Source: Arthonia radiata | Taxonomy: Eukaryota > Ascomycota > Arthoniomycetes > Arthoniales > Arthoniaceae | Assembly: GCA_002989075.1 (NCBI GenBank) | Contig: PSQN01000001.1 | Span: forward strand, 1,853,153 to 1,917,152 | Reading direction: 5' to 3' | DNA: 64,000 bases | Part shown: piece by piece, positions 23,142-33,756 of the stretch | How the letters are laid out: the number at the start of each line of letters is the position of its first letter | How positions within the stretch are numbered: position 1 is the stretch's first letter | Position numbers and translations under genes: made by a program | Notes under the pieces: generated by a model | Database searches by the model: none | What the model was told of the DNA's origin: nothing | What the model saw: the letters and a program-made list of their open reading frames with translations, nothing else

Positions 23142-23436
23142 TGGCGGACTATGGAGAGTGAAGTGCGGAGGCATAAAGGCCAGAAATGGCTGTCAGGCGT
23201 TAGGACTGGTGATGTACAACAGCAGACGAGCATTGAGCATTCACATACCTTGAGCCGCCGTCCAGCGATATACCTAATGAGCATAAGCTGTTGGAAGACA
23301 ACTGGTTCTCGAATTCTAGGATTGATGACAAAGCTTGGTGCTCCCGTTTTTGTAAACGCCATGCCGAAGTCTCAATTCTTCCATGCTCCGTCATGCATTC
23401 TCCTAGGATGTCTCTACGACCTCGCCGCATGACCAC

Positions 23437-25039
23437 TTAAGACCCGCCCTTCACCTTCGCTAGATAACCTGGTCCCGCATTCTCATATTCCTTCACAAAG
23501 ATGCGCTCCCGCTCCTTACTCAACCAGCCCGCCAATCTCCCTACCTCATCCCTCAACCTCCCCACAGCCGCCTGATCCATGTTCGTCTGCGCAATCAGCT
23601 CCGGCAGCGTGACCAGCAGTCGCGTCAAATGCTCCGCGCCATACACCTGACTCGGCGTTTTCCCAGCGAACATCGCGGGATCCACCACACTCCCCGCATC
23701 CTTACTCCCTTTCTTCTTCTTCGCCGGCGAAGCACCAGCCGCGCCATCCATCGACTCCAGCACCTCGAGCCACTGCTGACGCTCCAGGCGGTAGAGTAAG
23801 ATGCGTCCGAGGCAGCGGTTGAAATATTCTTCCAGGCCTTTGACCACTTCCTCCAGGATCTGCCGGTCCGTAGCGTTGACGCGCCGGCCGTTCTCTCGGG
23901 CCTGCCAGTCAGTCAAAAGGGCGGAGACGGTGGCACGGGGATGAGGAAGTGGGATCAGCTGCAGGTTCTTGGTGATGTTCTCCCAGTCGTCGACAAGAAG
24001 TGATTTGAGAGGTTCCGGGATGGGTAGAGGCAGTGTGGGTCGTGAAGTAAAGTGTTCTTCCTGTTCAGGGCGCTAGGCTGTCAGTCGGATTCTTGATGTA
24101 GAACATGTATCATCAAGGGTTCAACAAACTACTTACGGTCTCAATCGCATCATGGCCGCGTTTTCGGCCACTGATGGCGCTACTACGAGCTTCGCTGTCT
24201 CTATCGGAGCCGCCTCCCGCTGTCGATTTGCGATTCTTGTTGGCCACAGCGGACGAGGTTGAGGGTTTGGTGGATTTGCGCTTGGAAGCAGGGTCGAGCT
24301 CTTCTTTGAGAGCGTTCCGCTCGGCGATTGTGTCTTCGTTGATCGGCTTGATGCGTGATTCGATGACGGTGTCGTCCCATCTGCTCGGAATGGTCAGTGC
24401 ATGAATGGAGAAGCCCGCATGAAGTAATTGAGACAAGTCGCGCCATGAATGCCCGGCTTCGGTGTTGTCGAAATCCTTGTGGTGATGAATCATAAATGGC
24501 TCTGGGCGGTTTCTCATCAGGCGACGTGGAACGTATACTACGTGAGCAGCGAATGGCGTTGGGCGGGAGGCTGTGAGTTTGCAAGCGTTTTCACAGGCCG
24601 AGTTGATGAGTGGTGAGGTGGCAGAGATACACGCTCTTCCAGTTGCGCAGGGGTGTGAACCGCGTCAGAATACCGCATCATCTTGGGACTCGGTTGAGAG
24701 TCGCCTAGTGACTGTATTGAAGGGGAGGCGTGTCGTATGAGCGTATTTCCAAACCGCCCTTGATAGATTGATCTTTGCTTCAATGGAACTCGTCTTTTAG
24801 CGGAGCCACGGCGATATCCTTTCAGACCAGCCATAAAGCTTGAAGGGCAACAAGAAGGAGATGCGGACTTACGTGTTCTTCCAACCTTTGTAATGCACTC
24901 GATAGGTCTGCTCATTATTCTCAGTGCGTTCTTGCTTGGAGCCGACTTCCTCGATCTTGGCCTCATATAGCATAGGACCGTGGAAGCAGAACACACGGTC
25001 GCCCTTGTTGTAGAGCGGCGCTGGCACTTTGGGCGCCAT
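23437..25039 (-). CDS. EAF3: Chromatin protein EAF3/MRG15
   Basis: Exons 25039-24873, 24380-24137 and 24060-23437 give 344 aa. The N terminus is a chromo barrel domain (KGDRVFCFHGPMLYEAKI, YRVHYKGWKNTWDDTV). A basic Ser-rich linker (KRKSTKPSTSSAVANKNRKS) leads to the MRG domain (PEPLKSLLVDDWENITKN, LPHPRATVSALL, YFNRCLGRILLYRLERQQW, YGAEHLTRLLVTLPELI). EAF3 reads H3K36 methylation and belongs to NuA4 acetyltransferase and Rpd3S deacetylase complexes. Intron 1 is 492 nt, about eight times the local norm, and sits within the chromodomain. Confidence 0.93.
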
Positions 25040-25576
25040 ACTGAGATAAAATCGTCGCGGGTCAATGGATGTTATTTGCTCGAACAGAAGTACACCCAGG
25101 TGAAGGAAATTGATGGAAAGGTACAGCCGTTGATGAAGAGAAAGCAACAAGCGCCAACGACGCGTCTCTTTTGATGATTAGTTTTGCCAGGCAGTCTTCT
25201 GTGGCTCGCGCTCGGAACGACCAGTCAATGCCGTTGGTGTGAACTTTGCTCCAAAACTTGTTGCAGCCTGTTGAAATAATTAGGATGTTGTATAATGGAG
25301 TGGGAAGGAAGAAGTCTGACGGAGTCTTGACCTCGACGCGTCTCAGGGGTGAAGGAAGGTGAGAAACCATTGATGATTGCTGGCTGCACAAATGCCGCAA
25401 AGAATCGAGCAGGAGTCTTGCGATGAAATCTAGGCACAAGGGAAGTGCACGCAACTCTCTGGATGGATTTCCTTAGGCAGACGCTCTTGTTTGAACGCTT
25501 GTCACTGCTGAATTGGTTCTATGTACACTCGATTTAAATCACAACAAGATGGCTATCAGCCCAGACACGCCCCAAA
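25040..25576. other. Intergenic, EAF3 promoter
   Basis: About 540 bp between two minus-strand genes. Frames at 25062-25454 have no homology that I recognise. Confidence 0.4.
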
Positions 25577-27830
25577 TTAGGGTGTCCGCTCTGCTAGCAA
25601 TGTCCTCATGTCCTGCACGGCAGTCCTAGTGACCTTCTTGATGAGATTGCGATAGTCCGCTTCCCTGTACCTCACCCACTGGTCCATGCCTTCTTTGGAT
25701 TGCAGAGACAGTGTGTCGTACCCCTCCTTGATGAGTCGTGTGACTTCGCGCGTTCCAACATGCTTCGTACCCTTTCCGGTCTTCTCCTCCAGAAGTGTTT
25801 GGTAATGTTTCGACACTTTGATCAGCATCTCCATGCTAGGTGCTGCCGCACGCTTGGAGATGTCAAATTTCTCGCGAAATTTGTCAAGCAGGTCCCCGGA
25901 CTCGAATATCTTATAGAATAGATCATCGTACGATCTCTCGTCAGGCAGGAACGACTCTCCAGCTGAGAGTGCCAGCGCAAGCACAGCCACGAGATGGTCC
26001 GCCAGAGTCTCAACTCCAGAGAGCGACCTCAGATCCTTTGCGTACGTTGTCAGGAATCTTAGCAACCCGAGCAGCGACTTCCATAATTCTGCCCAGTGAT
26101 AGATGATACGTGCCCTTGTGCGCGTCAGGTACGAAAATGCTCGAAACATGGGTTCCAGTATCATGAGGTAAAGGTCGGTATCTAGTCTTTTCTTCAGATT
26201 GTGATTGATACCATCCACGAGCACGTCGAAGAGAACAGCGATGCGAGTTCGTTCAGCACGTGCAGCGGGCAGCAACGGCTGCCGCTGCCGACAGAGTCGG
26301 ACTCTGGTGAGCAACTCGCCATTGCACAGGCATCTTGCCACTGCGCCATCCTCCATGAGAACTCGCACGATCAGCAGAATGATCTGCGAGTAAAGAGATG
26401 CTCTTGTCGACCGATAAGCGTTCTGGACGAGGTAAGAGCTAAACGACAAAAAGTCGTCGATTGGAGCCGACTCTTTCGGATGCTCAGATGGCGGCGAAGA
26501 AAAGGTCAAGCAGAATACCTTGTTGGCGTTGACAAAGTCATACATGGCGAGTAAGATTGCCGTTTCCGGGATGGGCCTTTTCCGATCTTAGCAGAGCTCG
26601 TCTGATATTTCATCATCCTTGAGACTTACTGTGCCGCGAAAGCTACTTTCATGTCATCTTCAGAGAGCACGACCTGCTGGCTTTGATGACTACTTTTTGT
26701 TAGACGTCCGAGGCCAACCCAACTGAGAGTACCGTTTAGATCCCAGCCTTCGGGAGTATCATCCTGAATGTCAAGATAGGCGTTGCGCCCCTGTTGCAGG
26801 GTATCACTCATGCCTTCGCCAGTTCTTCTTAAGACTGCATCGTTCGCGTAGTCCTCGATGCGTAATTGATACGGGTTCTGAAACTCGAATTTGTTGTAGT
26901 TCACCAAGAGCCCCAGGAGGGCGCACGGCGCGAACATGCGGAAAGGCTCATCGGCATCTTGTATCAGCTGCGCAAGTCAGCAATGCCATCTCATGGAACC
27001 CGAGTAGTCCACGGAGATGTCCTCAACGCGTGAGACTGTTGGACCCGCATTGCGGCGGCATCTTCCAGTATCTGTGTGCTCGCGGCCAAACTCTTGCTTT
27101 TCATGGCGATAGATTTGCACATACCTTCAACAGAGCTGGGAAAAGGTCTCGGTTCACAAAATACGAGACCAGGCCCGTCTGATATGCCCCGGCCACGGCG
27201 GCGATCGCAGCCCTCACGGCCTTCCTTCGTATGTCTAACGTCCGTCCATTTTCGATGGCCGTTTCAAGAGTTTCGACGAAGCCATTCAACGCCGTATCTG
27301 CGTCCTCGAGCCCAGCAAGAACTGTAATTGTATCTGAACTGGGACTCGGATACCTCTTGCTGAGAACATTTTCCAGAAAGACGGTTAATGTCTGAGCGGT
27401 AAGCCTGGATCATTGTGCTAGAGGGACGTGATCATACATCAAGTGCATTCTCATCTGTGGGATTTTCACTGCGGTGGATATACTCAGTCGCATGGAGGAA
27501 GAGGTCTCGAGTCGGGAGCTATCCACAATTTAGCTTCTGCGACAAGCAGTCCGATTCTTCGCAACCTACGTGTTTATGCAAGAGCTCTTCGGCGCTTATT
27601 GCAAGCAGCACGCTCTTGAGGGCTTCTTGATCAGGCCGTAGCAGGAATAGAGAGTGCCAGAATCCGTCGGAGTGTTCGTATGGTTCATCCTGTCGTTGTG
27701 CTCAGCGTTGGTCTTACATTTGCGGCCGACTTGAAAAACCCACCTGGAACAAATCCTCGTAAAGGCCTACTACCTTCGGCTTGAAGACCTCTGGTCTCGC
27801 TTGCTGTGTCAGAGGCGATTGAAGATCCAT
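25577..27830 (-). CDS. ARMH3 homolog (DUF1741 armadillo-like protein)
   Basis: Six exons assemble in phase: 27830-27744, 27689-27570, 27518-27438, 27391-27125, 26967-26630, 26576-25577, total 630 aa. Family landmarks occur in order: RPEVFKPKVVGLYEDLF, DGFWHSLFLLRPDQEAL, LHATEYIHRSENPTDENALDTLTVFLENVLSKRYPS, LLGLLVNYNKFEFQNPY, AMYDFVNANKVFC and the C-terminal LDTDLYLMILEPM, HWAELWKSLLGLLRFL. Human ARMH3 (C10orf76, 689 aa) binds GBF1 and PI4KB at the Golgi; a Golgi role here is by homology. The acceptor of intron 5 (after GGAAAAG) was chosen because it alone restores the family sequence. Introns are 46-157 nt. Confidence 0.92.
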
Positions 27831-28003
27831 TGAGGATACCCAAGACTAACGAAGCGCACATCATGTTTGCGGGCGTTGACGAATGAGCAAACGCGTCTTT
27901 ACATGTGAGACGCGTCTCTGGACGCACCCCGGCAGACGTCATCGCAAAAGTTGCAACATTACGAAGAATCGCCAAAAGCACAAGGAGAGTCACAGAAGCC
28001 AGA
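27831..28003. promoter_or_regulatory. Compact divergent promoter, ARMH3 / NRK1
   Basis: Only 173 bp separate the two start codons, so the genes must share promoter DNA. No clear TATA box or known site was picked out. Confidence 0.6.
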
Positions 28004-28726
28004 ATGAGCTCAAAAGTATTGATCGTTGGATTGAGCGGTGTCTCTTCCAGTGGAAAAACCACCTTAGCCAGACTACTACGTGACGTCTTCCCCGATAGCT
28101 TCATTTTCCATCAAGACGACTTCTACTGGCCCGACAGCAAAATTCCGGTCAAAGATGGCATTCAAGATTGGGACTGTCTAGAAGCCATCGACGTGGCCAA
28201 GCTTGTGACCTGCCTCCAGCATATCAGGCAGCACGGCTCCCCCCCCTCTGACCTCAAATCGAAGGAAGACCAGAACTCTGCCGGCGACTGTGACGTGAAC
28301 CCTGAACGCATCAGGGAGTGTCAATCTCGTATACATGCCGAAGCCGGACTGCCACGCATCGCGTTCATCGATGGGTTTCTGCTGTACTCGCGCGAACTCA
28401 ACGAAGTGCGTGATCTCATCGACGTCAAGCTCTTCTTGCGAACCGACTATCAAACAGCCAAAACAAGGCGCGGAGCGAGGTCGGGTTACGTAACGATCGA
28501 AGGCTTCTGGGAAGATCCGCCCGGTTATGTGGACAAAGTTGTGTGGCCAAACTACGTTAAAGACCACGCCTTCATGTTCCATGGGGGCGATGTTGAGGGG
28601 TCTTATGATGAGGGCGTCTGTGGTGATTTTGGGATCGAGCCAGTGCCTGATGAATTGCACGACGACATGTCTTCGGTCCTTGACTGGGCATGCTCGAAAA
28701 TCCTCAAGGCAGCCACTGAGCAATGA
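28004..28726 (+). CDS. NRK1: Nicotinamide riboside kinase
   Basis: Single exon, 240 aa, starting MSSKVLIVGLSGVSSSGKTT, which contains the P-loop. Further landmarks are FHQDDFYWPD (catalytic Asp region), DWDCLEAID, IDGFLLYSREL and FLRTDYQTAKTRRGAR (lid arginines), and GYVTIEGFWEDPPGYVDKVVWPNY. NRK1 phosphorylates nicotinamide riboside (and related ribosides) to NMN for NAD salvage. An in-frame extension of 33 codons upstream is possible, but the ATG at 28004 matches the family start exactly. The stop lies 22 bp from the stop of the convergent UTP7. Confidence 0.93.
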   Translation: MSSKVLIVGLSGVSSSGKTTLARLLRDVFPDSFIFHQDDFYWPDSKIPVKDGIQDWDCLEAIDVAKLVTCLQHIRQHGSPPSDLKSKEDQNSAGDCDVNPERIRECQSRIHAEAGLPRIAFIDGFLLYSRELNEVRDLIDVKLFLRTDYQTAKTRRGARSGYVTIEGFWEDPPGYVDKVVWPNYVKDHAFMFHGGDVEGSYDEGVCGDFGIEPVPDELHDDMSSVLDWACSKILKAATEQ

Positions 28727-28748
28727 CTGGCGTCCAGTGGCGATACTA

Positions 28749-30428
28749 TTACCTGGCAAACCTTGCAAGAGCGGGACCAAATTCGACCCGTTTCTTCTCG
28801 ACCCGGTTCTTCGTGTGTTTCCTTTGCGCCTCGTAGGCTTCTTGAATCTTCAATCGCTTCTCATCGATGACGTTTTTGGAACCTCGCTTTCTCAAAAACT
28901 TGCGCAAAGCGCTATTCTTGCCACGTCCTCGATTCCTGAGTAGATCTACTCTGTCTTGAGGAATTTCATCGAGATCTTTCTCACGCTTGCGCTCCTCCGC
29001 GGATGCAAGGTCAAGGTTTCCAATGAAATTCGGATCAAGTGAGATGGTATCAGGCTGAAGCTTGTTGAGTAATCCCCGGACTTCGGCTTCTTGCCGCTGC
29101 TTGGTGTCTTCGTACGGGTTGATTTCTAAAGCGTCAAAGTTGGGCTCACCCGCTCCAGGTACGATCATGCTCGAGAAGCCTTCGTTGTGGGATACACCAA
29201 GGACGTCTTCTAACGGGCACCATCGCACGCGCTCGATGCGCTGGCCGTCACCGCCCCAAGCCATGTACGGTCGCTGGAGCTTCTCTTGATCCTCCGCTGA
29301 TTTGTCGAAAAGCCCTTGCCAGATGGAAACACGAGTGCCAAACGACACTGCTGTCAAACCTCGATCGCTAATTGCGATGTCAGACCCTGGCTGACTCAAA
29401 GAATACTTGTGGACGTCCTTGAACATGCGAAGGTCCCACAATGCCATTTTGGACTCCTGTCCTGCCGTCACCATATATTTTCCCTCTCTATCGACGGTCA
29501 AGGCTCGAACAGGACCGTTGTGCACCTTCATCTTCGCGAGATATGTGGACGAATTGGGCGACCAGAGGTCGACAGTGCCATTTTGGTGGCCAACGTGCAT
29601 CACAGCGTTGTACGGGTTTTGAGCGAAAGCAGTTGGAGCGCCTTGCCTAGTCGGCATTTCTGCGACAATCTGGCCTGTTGAAGAGTCGAGATATTTTAGC
29701 ACGCCAGCTGTGCCTATTGATGCCAACAAGAAATGATACGGCAAGAAGTCGAGGTGTGTGACGTTGAGCAACTTTTTCAAGCTGTGTATCTCAACGCCCT
29801 TGGAATCGTAAATGTACACGCATTGTCGCTGAGCAGCCGCGAAGTACTGGTTATTGTGCAGCCATTTTACATCCTTAACGGTCGCACCCAACTGGATCTC
29901 GCAGCCGAGCTTACCACTTCTCCAGTCTATGGTCGCAATGTGACCCTTTTTGCCTGCCAACAGTAGCTCCCGGCCATTGCGCGTATACTCCGCAATGTAT
30001 GGGCCCAACTCTTTCAGCTTCAACTCGAATCCTTTCTTCGCAGTCTGCGTTGGAAGTTCTTTTTGTATGTCATCTTGTCGCGCTCGCCAGGTCTTTTCGA
30101 GTTCATGCTCTGGCTCAAGTAGACCAGCTCGGTTCTCGTGAAGGATCTCGGCGTCTCGAGCTTTGAGAGTGGTGTCCTTGTATTTGGTTTCGAGAGACTT
30201 GAGATTGCTCCGGAGCTTCTTGTCCTGGACACGGCTGAGTGAGATCTCTTTACCCCTTCCATAATTTTGTTTTGCTTCCCTTGAACGTTGCTTCGCAGCG
30301 CGAATCTCCGCTTCTTTCTCCGGGTCGACGATGCCCGCAACGGTCGTTTGAGGTTTCCTTCGCCCGTTCCGTGCCTCTTGATCACGACTCGTAAGATATA
30401 CAGTCTGCTTTTTCGAGGGTGCTTCCAT
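28749..30428 (-). CDS. UTP7: U3 snoRNP protein UTP7 (WDR46)
   Basis: Single exon, 559 aa from the ATG at 30428; yeast Utp7 is 554. A basic N terminus is followed by a WD40 propeller (HIATIDWRSGKLGCEI, VKWLHNNQYFAAAQ, NPYNAVMHVGHQNGTVDLWSP, VRALTVDREGKYMVTAGQESKMALWDLR) and the BING4CT tail (RVRWCPLEDVLGVSHNEGFSSMIVPGAGEPNFDALEINPYE). The end is Arg/Lys-rich. UTP7 is part of the small-subunit processome and acts in 18S rRNA maturation in the nucleolus. The frame runs 66 codons further upstream, but family N termini support 30428. Confidence 0.95.
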   Translation of the reverse strand: MEAPSKKQTVYLTSRDQEARNGRRKPQTTVAGIVDPEKEAEIRAAKQRSREAKQNYGRGKEISLSRVQDKKLRSNLKSLETKYKDTTLKARDAEILHENRAGLLEPEHELEKTWRARQDDIQKELPTQTAKKGFELKLKELGPYIAEYTRNGRELLLAGKKGHIATIDWRSGKLGCEIQLGATVKDVKWLHNNQYFAAAQRQCVYIYDSKGVEIHSLKKLLNVTHLDFLPYHFLLASIGTAGVLKYLDSSTGQIVAEMPTRQGAPTAFAQNPYNAVMHVGHQNGTVDLWSPNSSTYLAKMKVHNGPVRALTVDREGKYMVTAGQESKMALWDLRMFKDVHKYSLSQPGSDIAISDRGLTAVSFGTRVSIWQGLFDKSAEDQEKLQRPYMAWGGDGQRIERVRWCPLEDVLGVSHNEGFSSMIVPGAGEPNFDALEINPYEDTKQRQEAEVRGLLNKLQPDTISLDPNFIGNLDLASAEERKREKDLDEIPQDRVDLLRNRGRGKNSALRKFLRKRGSKNVIDEKRLKIQEAYEAQRKHTKNRVEKKRVEFGPALARFAR

Positions 30429-30691
30429 TCCGATGTTGTTGTAAGTGCGCTGCCAGCAACACAAGAACCCAGGCGAAGAAGAAGACAGCGACATTTTCGA
30501 GGTCCAGGAACGCCATTGCGCTTTGGGCACTTCGCCAAGATTTTGGACGCTAACCTTATCGATATGCAATTTCGTCCAATTTTGAGCACAGCCGGTACCT
30601 TGTTGTTGTTCCATGCCCCCAATCATTTTATGAGAGCTCGACCATCCTGGCTTCGCTTCCTTACAGATTCAAGGCGGGCGGAACAGGCGCA
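30429..30691. promoter_or_regulatory. Divergent promoter, UTP7 / TSR1
   Basis: 263 bp between the starts of two ribosome-biogenesis genes. CCAAT-type sequences are present (CCAATTTT and CCAATCATTTT in 30575-30630). I do not see the yeast PAC or RRPE motifs in consensus form. Confidence 0.6.
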
Positions 30692-33157
30692 ATGCCCGGA
30701 ATCGTCGCGCAGCAGCCTCATCATCACAAGCCCACCACCAAGGCCACCCAAAAGCCGTTCAAGTCACGGTTCACCAGTAAAAATGAGCTCAGAGATCGCT
30801 CACGAGGGCGACTCGAGCAGTCTGAGAAAGGCGTGAGGAGAACGCAAAACCAGCACGTCATGTCAAAGCTTGACCGCAAGAACCATGCCAAGCAGATGCG
30901 CCAGCAGAAGACGCGCCAGCACGAAGACACGGCCAGTATCTTCAAGGGAAAAGATGGCGCACCAAGGGTAATCGCCGTAGTTCCACTGTGTGATGATGTT
31001 ACGGCAGACTCTGCGGTGAAGTGCTTAAACCATAGCTTAGACATTGACGAGGACGTACCGCAAGAAGGCTCTTACGTGACGAACGTCGATCGTTTTAAGA
31101 CTAAGCTACAGTACATGAACGTTCGGAAAGACCTTTCCACAGCCTTAGACGCCTGTAAGGTTGCTGACTTTGTCCTGTTCATTCTGTCTTCGTCACAGGA
31201 AGTTGATGAGGCCGGTGAGCTCATCTTACGAAGTGTTGAAAGTCAAGGCGTTTCGAATGTGTATGTCGCGGTGCATGGTCTGGACTCGATCGAAGCGCAA
31301 AAGCACCGGCAACAAACTCTTGCATCACTCAAATCGTTCATCCAGCACTTTTTCGCCTCCGTCGAACGAATATATTCCTTAAATAACCGCCAGGAAAGCC
31401 TCAATGTCGTCCGCTCTGTGTGCACGACTGTTCCGAGAGGGGTGCGTTGGCGCGAAGACCGCAGCTGGATGAATGTCGAAGAAGTGCAACGGCCTGCGGG
31501 TGCGGAGCTTGACGTTGATGGTACTGGTGAGGTGACACTTACCGGTGTGGTCAGGGGTCACAACCTCAAATCTGATCGGCTGGTCCATGTCGGCGACTGG
31601 GGCGATTTTCAGATGAGCTCCATTACTGCAGCTCCACGTGCTCAGCCTCAAAAAGGTAAAACGAACGCAATGGCCGTTGATGGTAATAGTTCCGGCGACC
31701 TTCTCGATGCGCCGTCCGTGGATCAGGACACATTGGAGAAGCTCGCACCCGAAGAAATCGTCATGGGCGATGACAACATTGCGCCTTCATTAGCATCAAC
31801 AAGTCAGAAAGGGGTTTTGTTAGATGACCAGCATTACTATTCCGGCGAAGACTCTGAAGCTGAGGAGGAGCGACCAAAGCGCTTACCCAAGGGAACTTCA
31901 AAATACCAGTCTGCATGGTATCTAGGCGACAATTCAGACTCCGGATCCGACATGGAAGACGTTGAGGACTGGGAAGTTTCGACAAGTGCACCCGCTGATG
32001 ATCCAATGGATGGCACGGAAGGTGCGGCTGGTCCAGCAACCATCAATGGTGCGGAAACCGCATCTGAGTATCCCCGGTCTGAGATGATCGACGATACCGA
32101 GCTCGACGACGACGTTGACACAGAAGAGCTAGCGGCGTATCGCTCAAAGCGGCGAAAGAATGACGCAGAAGCTGATCGAGAGTTTCCTGACGAGATCGAA
32201 CTACATCCCAATGTACTGGCGCGCGAACGGCTTGCAAAGTACCGGGGATTGAAGAGTGCGAAGGTGAGTCCGTGGGATACCGAGGAGGATCGTCCCTATC
32301 AGCCGTTGGAATGGGACAGACTGCTCGATGTCAGTGATTACAGGGGTGCAAAAAGTAAGGTGATGAGGGAGAGTCTCATTGGAGGCGTGAAGCCAGGCAC
32401 ACGCGTTTCGATGAAACTGAAGGATGTGCCGCTTTACTTGTACCAATCGTACGATCAGGCAAAGCCGCTGCCACTATTCTCATTGTTGCGACACGAGCAC
32501 AAGCGCACCTGCGTCAATGTGAGCATAACGTTGAAATCAGATGCCTCCGCACCGGTCAAGAGCAAGTCAGAGCTCATCGCTCAGATCGGACCTCGCCGCT
32601 TTGCCATCAACCCGCTTTTCAGTCAGGCCGGCAACACGCCCAACGATGTGCACAAGTTCGAGCGATACCTCCATCCTGGCCGCACCGCTGTAGCAAGCTT
32701 CATCGCGCCGCTCACCTGGGGCTCGCTTCCCGTGCTGTTCTACCAGCGCGTTACATCATCTCAAGCTGAAGGTGATGGCGGTATGGAAGTTGATTTGCAC
32801 GGCGCTCCATCACCATCGCTTCAGCTCATCGGCCATGGCACTACGCTCCCGCCGTCCACAGGCCGTATCATTGCTAAGCGAGCGCTCCTCACGGGACAGC
32901 CATACAAGATTCACAAGAAGCTAGTCACGATCCGCTACATGTTTTTCAATGCCGAAGATGTGGCATGGTTCAAGGCGCTTCCGCTGTGGACCAACAGAAG
33001 CAGGCAAGGCACCATCAAGGAGAGTTTGGGCACGCATGGCTATTTCAAGGCGGTATTTGATGGGAAGACAGGACCGATGGATGCGGTGGGTATGACGCTG
33101 TGGAAGAGGGTGTGGCCGCGCGACGCACGGCAGTTGACAGCAGGCGAGGTGGCGTGA
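30692..33157 (+). CDS. TSR1: 40S ribosome maturation factor TSR1
   Basis: Single exon, 821 aa (yeast Tsr1 788). Basic N terminus (HHHKPTTKATQKPFKSRF), GTPase-like domain (RVIAVVPLCDDVTADSAVK...), AARP2CN region, an acidic insert (residues ~380-510: EDSEAEEERPKRLPKGTSKYQSAWYL, DDTELDDDVDTEELAAYRSKRRK), and the C-terminal BMS1/TSR1 domain (EWDRLLDVSDYRGAKSKV, ERYLHPGRTAVASFIAPLTWGSLPVLFYQ, RYMFFNAEDVAWFKALPLWT, GTHGYFKAVFDG). The classical nucleotide-binding residues are lacking, as usual for TSR1. It acts on pre-40S particles. Confidence 0.96.
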   Translation: MPGIVAQQPHHHKPTTKATQKPFKSRFTSKNELRDRSRGRLEQSEKGVRRTQNQHVMSKLDRKNHAKQMRQQKTRQHEDTASIFKGKDGAPRVIAVVPLCDDVTADSAVKCLNHSLDIDEDVPQEGSYVTNVDRFKTKLQYMNVRKDLSTALDACKVADFVLFILSSSQEVDEAGELILRSVESQGVSNVYVAVHGLDSIEAQKHRQQTLASLKSFIQHFFASVERIYSLNNRQESLNVVRSVCTTVPRGVRWREDRSWMNVEEVQRPAGAELDVDGTGEVTLTGVVRGHNLKSDRLVHVGDWGDFQMSSITAAPRAQPQKGKTNAMAVDGNSSGDLLDAPSVDQDTLEKLAPEEIVMGDDNIAPSLASTSQKGVLLDDQHYYSGEDSEAEEERPKRLPKGTSKYQSAWYLGDNSDSGSDMEDVEDWEVSTSAPADDPMDGTEGAAGPATINGAETASEYPRSEMIDDTELDDDVDTEELAAYRSKRRKNDAEADREFPDEIELHPNVLARERLAKYRGLKSAKVSPWDTEEDRPYQPLEWDRLLDVSDYRGAKSKVMRESLIGGVKPGTRVSMKLKDVPLYLYQSYDQAKPLPLFSLLRHEHKRTCVNVSITLKSDASAPVKSKSELIAQIGPRRFAINPLFSQAGNTPNDVHKFERYLHPGRTAVASFIAPLTWGSLPVLFYQRVTSSQAEGDGGMEVDLHGAPSPSLQLIGHGTTLPPSTGRIIAKRALLTGQPYKIHKKLVTIRYMFFNAEDVAWFKALPLWTNRSRQGTIKESLGTHGYFKAVFDGKTGPMDAVGMTLWKRVWPRDARQLTAGEVA

Positions 33158-33355
33158 TAAGCGATCGAATGAGTCGGAGTGGTTGCTGTGCGGCCATGTC
33201 GCTGTAACAATTGAGCACAGTAGCCTATTTGTAAAAGATACGCGTGCTGATGTGCTTGATATAAAATACTCGATGCGAAAAGCAACGCTATCAGGTGGGT
33301 AATGAATGCCCTGCTTGCAACAATCTGACCAAAAATGGTGCAGAAGGGTTTGAGT

Positions 33356-33365
33356 GGACTCGAAC
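33356..33365 (-). promoter_or_regulatory. Extragenic B-box-like motif for ncRNA copy 1
   Basis: Minus-strand GTTCGAGTCC, ~60 nt beyond the 3' end of copy 1. It fits the Pol III B-box core GGTTCGANTCC, but its flanks do not form a tRNA T-arm. Confidence 0.55.
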
Positions 33366-33427
33366 ATGGCATCTCCATGTCCACGGCGTAACGTCAGCAT
33401 TGCAGCAGCGCTGAGCAAGAGCAAGAA

Positions 33428-33498
33428 GGGAGGCTCGCCGCGAGAGCGACTTACCCAGCCGCCGTCAAGCTGACAAGATGGCTTGTGTAGCTAGTCCC
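33428..33498 (-). ncRNA. Candidate Pol III structured RNA, copy 1 (weakest)
   Basis: 71 nt. Outer helix 5' GGGA / 3' TCCC (fifth pair C-C), then the A-box-like TAGCTACACAAGC, a second helix CTTGTC/GGCGAG (two G-U), and a distal hairpin GGCGGCT-loop-AGTCGCT. TATA-like CATATATTT on minus at ~33524-33533, ~26 bp upstream. The 3' flank is CTCCCTTCTTGC, so no T4 terminator; this copy may be degenerate. B-box-like motif at 33356-33365. Most similar to copy 2. Confidence 0.5.
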
Positions 33499-33682
33499 TT
33501 AAGAGTTCCTTCATGTTAATTCGAAATATATGCATAGACGCAGATGCATTCTCAAAGCAAAACAAAAAGAGCGGTGAGCGAAGAAACACGCGGCTAGAAT
33601 GCCCCAATCCGGGCTGCTTCAAAGGAAGAACCGCTTGTTCAAGATTTACCCACTAGACCATTGCTACATCAAAAAAGCAAAA

Positions 33683-33756
33683 GGAAAGGCTTGCCTGAAC
33701 AGGCAGCTTCCCAGCCGCCTTTACCAAGACAAGATGACTCTGTGTAGCTACTTTCC
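33683..33756 (-). ncRNA. Candidate Pol III structured RNA, copy 2
   Basis: 74 nt. Outer helix GGAAAG/CTTTCC; unpaired TAGCTACACAGAGTCAT; second helix CTTGTCT/AGGCAAG; distal hairpin GGCGGCT-GGGA-AGCTGCC. One C joins the second helix to the outer helix, as in most other copies. TATA box AATATATATTG on minus at 33779-33789 (24 bp upstream). The 3' end runs into TTTT and then TTTTTT. The downstream B box is weak (GGTTCTTCC at 33624-33632). The helix bases differ from copies 4, 6 and 7 but stay paired. Confidence 0.68.
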
